Positions 58,787 to 64,000 of a DNA stretch of 64,000 nt are shown here, piece by piece. The notes under the pieces are model-generated. The model had not been told where the DNA came from, ran no database searches, and saw only the letters and a program-made list of their open reading frames with translations. Origin of the DNA: Haloarcula sp. DT43. Lineage in GTDB: Archaea > Halobacteriota > Halobacteria > Halobacteriales > Haloarculaceae. Both the position numbers and the translations under genes were made by a program. The stretch lies in contig NZ_JAYMGZ010000002.1 in NCBI RefSeq assembly GCF_037078405.1, positions 434,001 through 498,000 of the forward strand, written 5' to 3'. Position 1 is the stretch's first letter, and each line of letters begins with the position of its first letter.

Positions 58787-58980
58787 GGTTATGTCCGCAC
58801 GCATCAACAGGGCGTCCTGTTATGCAGTGCTTATCGGAAACGTGGCTATGGAGATATATAAGTCTGCACCTGTATTATCAGAGCCTGTAATTACCTTCGC
58901 TATTGATAACTATTCCCAGGACTTCTCAACCCCGCTGCGGGTGGTCGGCCCCGTCATTATCATAGACGATGTATTAGGAA

Positions 58981-60759
58981 TCAGGAGAGGGCCAGCAGGG
59001 CCACCGTGACGAAAACGGCGAGGATGAGGATGCTGAGGCCGATGCCGGCCCGCATCGGGTGTACGAGGTCGTCGCCGTGCCGTCGTTCAATCACGTCGTT
59101 CGGAGCCGTCACCGTCCGCGTGACGACAGCCGTGGCCCCGACCACTGCGCGGTCCACCGCGGCGTACAGTTCGGTCACGCCGACGACGAGGGCGCGCGAG
59201 CCGTAGAAGACGGCGGGGTTGTACAGTCGGTCGATGTCTGGAACGCGGCCGAGTTTCGAGAGCGGCTTCTTCGTCGCCGCGAATCCGATGAGGCCGAGTA
59301 CGGCGAGGACGACGCCCTCGACGATGTGGGCGACGGTGTACGTCTCGTAGACGTGGTCGACGACGGCCTCGCTCGTCACGTCGAAGGGAAGGAGGGCGAA
59401 CAGGGACGCGTCCGACACCCCGTAGAAGATACAGAGCGCAGCCACGGTCACCATTGCGACGCTCTGCAGTCGGTTCGCGTCCGGGACGCTCCCCTCGTAC
59501 TCCCCGTGGAAGAACGCGTAGTAGCCGAACTTGATGAACGACATGAACGTGCCGACGCCGCCAAGCAGCAGCATCCACTCGAGCGTGTAGAACTCTCCGA
59601 GTGGGAGCGGTCCCTTTCCGAAGGTGTAGTGGCTCCCAGAGATGATTATCCCCTTACTAACGAACCCGTTGAAGCCGGGGAACCCGGCGATAGACAGCGC
59701 AGCGACGGAGAACGCACCCGCGGTGACGGGCATCTCCCGCCAGAGGCCACCGAGTTTCTTCAGGCTCTCCGTGCCGGTCCGGTAGACGACGACGCCGGCG
59801 GTCATGAACAGCAGGCCCTTGTAGAGGATGTGGTTGAACACGTGGGCGAACGCGCCGGCCTGGGCCAGTGAGGTCCCGATGCCGACGCCGGCGACCATGT
59901 ACCCGACCTGGGACTGGATGTGATAGGAGAGGAGTCGCCGCATGTCGTTCTGGAACAGCGCGAACAGCGCCCCGAAGATAGCCATCCCGCCGCCCATGTA
60001 CGCGATGGCCTCGTGGCCGTTGGGGAACGCCCGGTACATCCCGTAGACGCCGGTCTTGGTGGTGAACACGCAGAGGAAGACGCTGGCGGCGATGTGCGGG
60101 CGCGGGTAGGTGTCGGGCAGCCACGCGTGCAGGCCGATGAAGCCGACGTTGACGCCGATACCGATGGCCGCTAGGGCGGCGGCCAGCCCGGACGTGATGC
60201 CGGCCGTCTCCGGCCCGCCCGGCACCGACGAGAACAGGAACGTCCCGACCTCGACGTAGTGTCGGAGGATGGCGGCCATCAGCAGCGTGCCGCCTAGGCC
60301 GTGCAACAACGCGTACCGGAACCCGGCCCGGACCGCCTTGCCGCCGTAGTGCCACACCAGCAAGGTGCTGGTGACGGCCATCAGCTCCCAGAAGAAGAGG
60401 AGCGTCAGCCAGTCGCCGGCGAAGACGGCTCCGAAGCTCGTCGCCACGTACGAGAGGGCGTAGCCGGTCTGTGTCGTGTCGGCCTCGCTGGCGTAGGAGT
60501 AGAGAACGGCGACGGCGGCGATGAGCCCGAAGATGATTCCCATCAGCCGCGAGAACGGGTCGACGTTCAGCAACACGGCGTCGAACCCGAGGAACTGGGT
60601 CTGTAGATGCGCGCCCTCGGGCACCGCGAGCGCCCACGGCACCGCCAGCGCGGGCACGAGCGCCCCGACCGCGTGCCCGGCACGCCGCGGGAGCCGCGAG
60701 ACCGCGACTGCCAGCGCGAGCAGAACGACGACCGGCGGCACCGTCGTCAGCGCCGACAT
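58981..60759 (-). CDS. Na+/H+ antiporter subunit D-type (Mrp/NuoLMN family)
   Basis: This 592-residue protein has about 14 membrane helices of the MrpD/NuoL/M/N proton-translocating family. Marks: WELMAVTSTLLVWHYGG, HAWLPDTYPRPHIAASVFLCVFTTKTGVYG, FNHILYKGLLFMTAGVVVYRTG and FPGFNGFVSKGII. It is the last of three D-type proteins of the operon. The upstream gene ends one base inside its start (TGATG). It pumps protons against Na+ as part of a multi-subunit complex in the cell membrane. A long soluble C-terminal tail after about 490 is typical for the larger members. Confidence 0.92.
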   Translation of the reverse strand: MSALTTVPPVVVLLALAVAVSRLPRRAGHAVGALVPALAVPWALAVPEGAHLQTQFLGFDAVLLNVDPFSRLMGIIFGLIAAVAVLYSYASEADTTQTGYALSYVATSFGAVFAGDWLTLLFFWELMAVTSTLLVWHYGGKAVRAGFRYALLHGLGGTLLMAAILRHYVEVGTFLFSSVPGGPETAGITSGLAAALAAIGIGVNVGFIGLHAWLPDTYPRPHIAASVFLCVFTTKTGVYGMYRAFPNGHEAIAYMGGGMAIFGALFALFQNDMRRLLSYHIQSQVGYMVAGVGIGTSLAQAGAFAHVFNHILYKGLLFMTAGVVVYRTGTESLKKLGGLWREMPVTAGAFSVAALSIAGFPGFNGFVSKGIIISGSHYTFGKGPLPLGEFYTLEWMLLLGGVGTFMSFIKFGYYAFFHGEYEGSVPDANRLQSVAMVTVAALCIFYGVSDASLFALLPFDVTSEAVVDHVYETYTVAHIVEGVVLAVLGLIGFAATKKPLSKLGRVPDIDRLYNPAVFYGSRALVVGVTELYAAVDRAVVGATAVVTRTVTAPNDVIERRHGDDLVHPMRAGIGLSILILAVFVTVALLALS

Positions 60760-62429
60760 CAGGCGGTCACCCCCGGGAGGTTACCGACGATGGTGTCGAC
60801 GATTCGCAGGAACACGGCCGTGTACGGCATCGTCCCGAGCAGGAGCGACAGCGTGGCCGCGGTCAGTATCGGCCCGAGCATGAACCACGTGCTCTCGCCG
60901 CCGCGCCAGCCGCGGTCGTCCCAGCCGCCCTCGGGCGGGCCACCGTGGTGTTCGTGCTCCTCGCGGTGTTTGCCGAGGTGGTCGACGTGCTGGGGGTCCG
61001 GAACGTCGCCCTCGACGGCGTGGTCGTCCGCGTCCCCGCCGTCGGCTCGCACCTCGCTCCGGCCGCCGAACGGCCCTTCCAGCAGGGGTTTCTCGTCGTG
61101 GCCCTCCGGCGACTCGAAGTACGCCTGGTAGACGATGGGCCAGAAGTACGCGATGTTGAGCACGCCCGAGACCAGGAGTGCGGCGGCGAACACGAGGCCG
61201 CCGTCGAGGCTCAGCGCCCCGATGACCAGGTACCACTTGCTGACGAAGCCGGCGACCAGCGGGATACCCGCCATCCCCGCGGCGGCGACGGCGAAGGCGG
61301 CCATCGTCAGTGGCATCCGTTTCCCGATGCCGGCCATGTCGCTGATGTCGTCGGTGTGGGTCTCGACGTGAATCGCGCCGGCACAGAAGAACAGGGTGAG
61401 TTTCATGAACGCGTGAGCGGGGATGTGGAGCAGGCCGCCGGTCAGCGCCTGCCCGTGGAGCAGTCCCAGCCCGAGTACGATGTAGGACAGCTGGCTAATC
61501 GTCGAGTACGCCAGCCGCCGCTTGAGGTTGTCCTGTCTGAGCGCGATGACGCTCGCGGTCAGCAGGGTGAACGCGGCAATCGCGGCGAGCGGGAGGCCGA
61601 CGCCGAGTTGCTCCATCGTCCCGGTCCCGTACACGTCCAGCACCACGCGGGCGATGCCGAACACGCCGCTCTTAACGACGGCGACGGCGTGAAGCAGGCC
61701 CGACACCGGCGTCGGCGCGACCATCGCGTCCGGGAGCCAGGAGTGCATCGGCATCAGCGCGGCCTTGACGCCGAAGCCGGCCGCCAGCAGCGCGAACGCG
61801 GCTCTCGCCAGCGTCGGGTCGGCGGTCGCGAGGCCTTCGAGTCCGCCCGGCGTGAACGCGGTCGTTCCCGCGAGGACGAACACCAGCACCGTCCCGCCCA
61901 GCACGGCGACGCCGCCGCCGAAGGTGTACGCGAGGTACTTCCGGCCGGCGGCGCGGGCCTCGTCGGTCTCGTCGTGGGTGACGAGCGGGTACGTCGACAC
62001 CGTCAGCAGTTCGTAGCAGACGAACAGCGTCAGCAGGTTCGACGCGAACGCGACGCCGACCGCCGACGCGAGGCTGGCGGCGAAGGCGGCGAAGTAGCGC
62101 GTCTGGGCGTGTTCGTCCAGCCCGCGCATGTAGCCGATGCTGTAGAAGCTCGTCACTATCCACAGCAGGCTCGCAAGCAGGCCAAAGAGGAGCCCCAGCG
62201 GGTCGACGCGGAACGCGAGTTCGATGCCGGTGGCGAACTGTCCGACGACGAACCCGTACTCCGTCCCGCCGAGGACGCCGGGGACCATGCTCGCGATGAT
62301 ACCGAACTTCGCGAACGCGACGGTCAGGGTCACCCCCTCTCGCAGATTCGGCCGGCCCTTGAGCGAGAGAATCACGGGGATAGCCGCCGCCGAAACCAGG
62401 ATTGCCAGGATGGGTCGTAACTCAGTCAT
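60759..62429 (-). CDS. Mrp D-type antiporter subunit with His-rich loop
   Basis: This 556-residue membrane protein of the NuoL/M/N-MrpD family has WELLTVSTYPLVTHDET-like VCYELLTVSTYPL, KAALMPMHSWLPDAMVAPTPVSGLLHAVAVVKSGVFG, HAFMKLTLFFCAGAI and GIPLVAGFVSKWYLVIG. About residues 440-510 are an unusual hydrophilic, His/Asp/Gly-rich insertion (DPQHVDHLGKHREEHEHHGG) between the last helices. The ATG at 62429 overlaps the previous stop by 4 bases. It is part of the same antiporter operon. Confidence 0.9.
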   Translation of the reverse strand: MTELRPILAILVSAAAIPVILSLKGRPNLREGVTLTVAFAKFGIIASMVPGVLGGTEYGFVVGQFATGIELAFRVDPLGLLFGLLASLLWIVTSFYSIGYMRGLDEHAQTRYFAAFAASLASAVGVAFASNLLTLFVCYELLTVSTYPLVTHDETDEARAAGRKYLAYTFGGGVAVLGGTVLVFVLAGTTAFTPGGLEGLATADPTLARAAFALLAAGFGVKAALMPMHSWLPDAMVAPTPVSGLLHAVAVVKSGVFGIARVVLDVYGTGTMEQLGVGLPLAAIAAFTLLTASVIALRQDNLKRRLAYSTISQLSYIVLGLGLLHGQALTGGLLHIPAHAFMKLTLFFCAGAIHVETHTDDISDMAGIGKRMPLTMAAFAVAAAGMAGIPLVAGFVSKWYLVIGALSLDGGLVFAAALLVSGVLNIAYFWPIVYQAYFESPEGHDEKPLLEGPFGGRSEVRADGGDADDHAVEGDVPDPQHVDHLGKHREEHEHHGGPPEGGWDDRGWRGGESTWFMLGPILTAATLSLLLGTMPYTAVFLRIVDTIVGNLPGVTA

Positions 62430-63919
62430 TGGTTTAGAAGGGGTGGAAGCGTCTCTTCGAGCACTCTCTGCAACTCCGGTACGGCTGCGGTCAGTGCGAC
62501 CGCGAGGGCGGCCGCGACGACGATGACGGCGACCATCCCGAACGAGACTGCCTGTCCGCTCCCGTCCGCGACGGTCGTCTCGTCGGCCTCCGCGTGGATG
62601 GTCGGCTCGGCGAAGTAGAGCCGCTCGACGAGGCGGGCGAAGTACGCCAGCGTCAGCAGCGTACTCGCGAGCAACACGACCACGACGGGCCAGTTCTCGG
62701 CGTTGACCGCGCCGAGGACGATGTACCACTTGCCGACGAAGCCGACCGCCGGCGGGACGCCGACCATCGCCAGCGAGAGGACGGCAAAGGAGAAGGCGGG
62801 GAGCGGGACGCGGCTCGCCATCCCGGCGTAGCCGTTGACGGTCGTCGCACCCGTCTTCCGCTCGATTACCCCCGTCGCGGCGAACAGCCCGCCCTTCATC
62901 ACCGCGTGGCCGAGCAGGTGAACCGTCGCGCCGACGACGGCCAGCGGGGTCGCGATGGCGAACCCGGCGACGACGAGGCCGAACTGCGACACCGAGGAGT
63001 ACGCGAGCATCCGCTGGACGCTGTCCTGCGAGACGGCGAGCGCGCTCCCGGCGACGATGCTCACACAGGCCAGGCCGACCAGTGCCCACCGGGCGACGGG
63101 CACGGCCGTCAGGAACTCGACGGTGAACACGGAAAACAGCAGGCGGGCCAGCGCGTACGCCGAGACCGTCGAGACGAGCGCCGAGATGAACGCGCTCACC
63201 GTGTCCGGGGCGTTCGCGTAGGCGTCGGGCTGCCAGGTGTGGAGCGGGAACAGGGCGACTTTCACCGTCAGCCCGCCGACCATCAGCCCGAAGGCGGTCA
63301 GCACGAGCGTCGAGTCGTAGGCCGCCATCTCACCGAGTTTCGTCGCCAGGTCGGCCATGTTGAGCGTCCCCGTCGCCGCCAGCAGGTAGCCGACGCCGAG
63401 CAGGTACAGCGAGGCCCCCACGGTCCCGATGATGAGGTACTTCAGCGCCGCGACGGCGGCGCTGGCGTCGCGCCCGCTCGCCACGAGGCCGTAGGCCGCA
63501 AGCCCCGTGATTTCGAGGAACACGTAGAGGTTGAACACGTCGCCGGTGACGGTCATGCCCGTCAGCCCGGCGACCAGCAGCAGGAACAGGCCGTAGAAGG
63601 TGTTCGAGTGCGGGCCGGCCTGCCGGGCGTACGCGAGCACGCCCAGGGACACGACGGCCACGAGCACGGCGACGGCCCCCGAGAGCCCGTCGACCACGAG
63701 TTCGATGCCGTACGGGGCGGCGAAGCCGCCGACCGCGTAGGAGACGGTCCCGCTCGTGCTGACGGTCCAGGCGAGCAGTCCGGCCAGGCCGACCTGACCG
63801 ACGAGCGTCAGCGTCGCGACGGGCCAGCCGGCCCGGTCGCTCACGAGGCTGGCGACCAGCGGCACCGCGCCGCCGACTATCGGCAGGACCACCAGCAACA
63901 CAGGGAGTTGTTCAATCAT
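62426..63919 (-). CDS. Mrp D-type antiporter subunit
   Basis: This 497-residue member of the same family has YVFLEITGLAAYGLVASGRDASAAVAALKYLIIGTVGASLYLLG, KVALFPLHTWQPDAYANAPDTVSAFISALVSTVSAYALARLL, GHAVMKGGLFAATGVIE and GVPPAVGFVGKWYIVLG. It is the first of three large D-type subunits after MnhC; such triple arrangements are typical of haloarchaeal Mrp operons. The ATG overlaps the last bases of mnhC. Confidence 0.92.
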   Translation of the reverse strand: MIEQLPVLLVVLPIVGGAVPLVASLVSDRAGWPVATLTLVGQVGLAGLLAWTVSTSGTVSYAVGGFAAPYGIELVVDGLSGAVAVLVAVVSLGVLAYARQAGPHSNTFYGLFLLLVAGLTGMTVTGDVFNLYVFLEITGLAAYGLVASGRDASAAVAALKYLIIGTVGASLYLLGVGYLLAATGTLNMADLATKLGEMAAYDSTLVLTAFGLMVGGLTVKVALFPLHTWQPDAYANAPDTVSAFISALVSTVSAYALARLLFSVFTVEFLTAVPVARWALVGLACVSIVAGSALAVSQDSVQRMLAYSSVSQFGLVVAGFAIATPLAVVGATVHLLGHAVMKGGLFAATGVIERKTGATTVNGYAGMASRVPLPAFSFAVLSLAMVGVPPAVGFVGKWYIVLGAVNAENWPVVVVLLASTLLTLAYFARLVERLYFAEPTIHAEADETTVADGSGQAVSFGMVAVIVVAAALAVALTAAVPELQRVLEETLPPLLNQ

Positions 63920-64000
63920 AGTAGAGCTGTTTGAGTTTGTCTTCGTCCAGCGTCCCGTACTCAGTGTAGATGCGGATGATGAGCGCCAGCGCCACCGCGG
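63912..64000 (-). CDS. mnhC: MnhC/NuoK-like antiporter subunit C, 3' end
   Basis: Only the last 28 residues are in the window (AVALALIIRIYTEYGTLDEDKLKQLYYD), which match the C-terminus of haloarchaeal MnhC-type subunits. The reading frame is open to the edge. Its stop overlaps the following gene by 8 bases. It is the start of the antiporter set visible here; the upstream subunits (E, F, G, B types) would lie beyond the right edge. Confidence 0.8.
   Translation of the reverse strand, partial: AVALALIIRIYTEYGTLDEDKLKQLYYD

Overview
The window is chromosomal DNA from a halophilic archaeon of class Halobacteria, most likely family Haloarculaceae. The DNA is GC-rich and nearly all proteins are strongly acidic. 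Many genes have a TATA-like element about 27 bases before the start codon and almost no 5' leader. Several families are restricted to haloarchaea (DUF7504, DUF7344, DUF7521-like, HAH_0734, HTH-10 regulators). The L44e ribosomal protein looks, from memory, nearly identical to that of Haloarcula marismortui. There is no CRISPR array, transposase, integrase or origin, and no gene-free stretch longer than about 260 bases.

Left part (1-22 kb): a Vms1-type ribosome-rescue hydrolase; a DUF1611/dipeptide-epimerase pair; a pseudo-receiver/GAF protein with a DUF7504 partner; peroxiredoxin; a glutamate-cysteine-ligase-like protein with a long acidic insertion; gamma-carbonic-anhydrase-like protein; UspA; thrS; lipid kinase; SLC13/RCK permease; PspA; the overlapping pyrG-guaA(B)-DUF7126 operon; an MBL hydrolase; and a second GCS2-family protein.

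Middle part (22-46 kb): more accessory. It holds aldo/keto reductase, a PLAT-domain protein preceded by a 27-codon ORF, a Tat-exported propeller, a degenerate MoaB with an acidic tail, a histidine kinase, SDR, a type I IDI lacking the catalytic Cys, and then a compact cluster at 29.7-34.5 kb. That cluster contains an HTH-10 regulator, an SRPBCC protein, a CGCGG-type candidate RiPP precursor abutting an intact radical SAM/SPASM enzyme, a second HTH-10 regulator with four N-terminal Cys (NarO/DmsR-like), DUF2249 and small membrane proteins. Four copies of a CCGAAC-AT-GTTCGG-like palindrome are spread through it; two lie at exactly the same distance (about 44 bases) from the start codons of the RiPP and DUF2249 genes. 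I read this as a small regulon, possibly responding to oxygen or an electron acceptor, and it is the most interesting system in the window. Next come aminotransferase, a Tat spondin-domain protein, a Ser/Ser thiolase, a metallophosphoesterase, an FAD oxidoreductase, a threonine-synthase-like protein without the PLP lysine, an MDR oxidoreductase and a PQQ-like propeller.

Right part (46-64 kb): the archaeal translation operon L44e-S27e-aIF2alpha-Nop10-PAC2; a cell-surface glycan/envelope set (DUF2298, GT2, GtrA, a GT-C-like membrane protein); initiator tRNA-Met; hpt; two recently related type IV pilins flanking a DUF7344 membrane regulator; and the Mrp-type Na+/H+ antiporter operon (mnhC end plus three large D-type subunits), which runs off the right edge.
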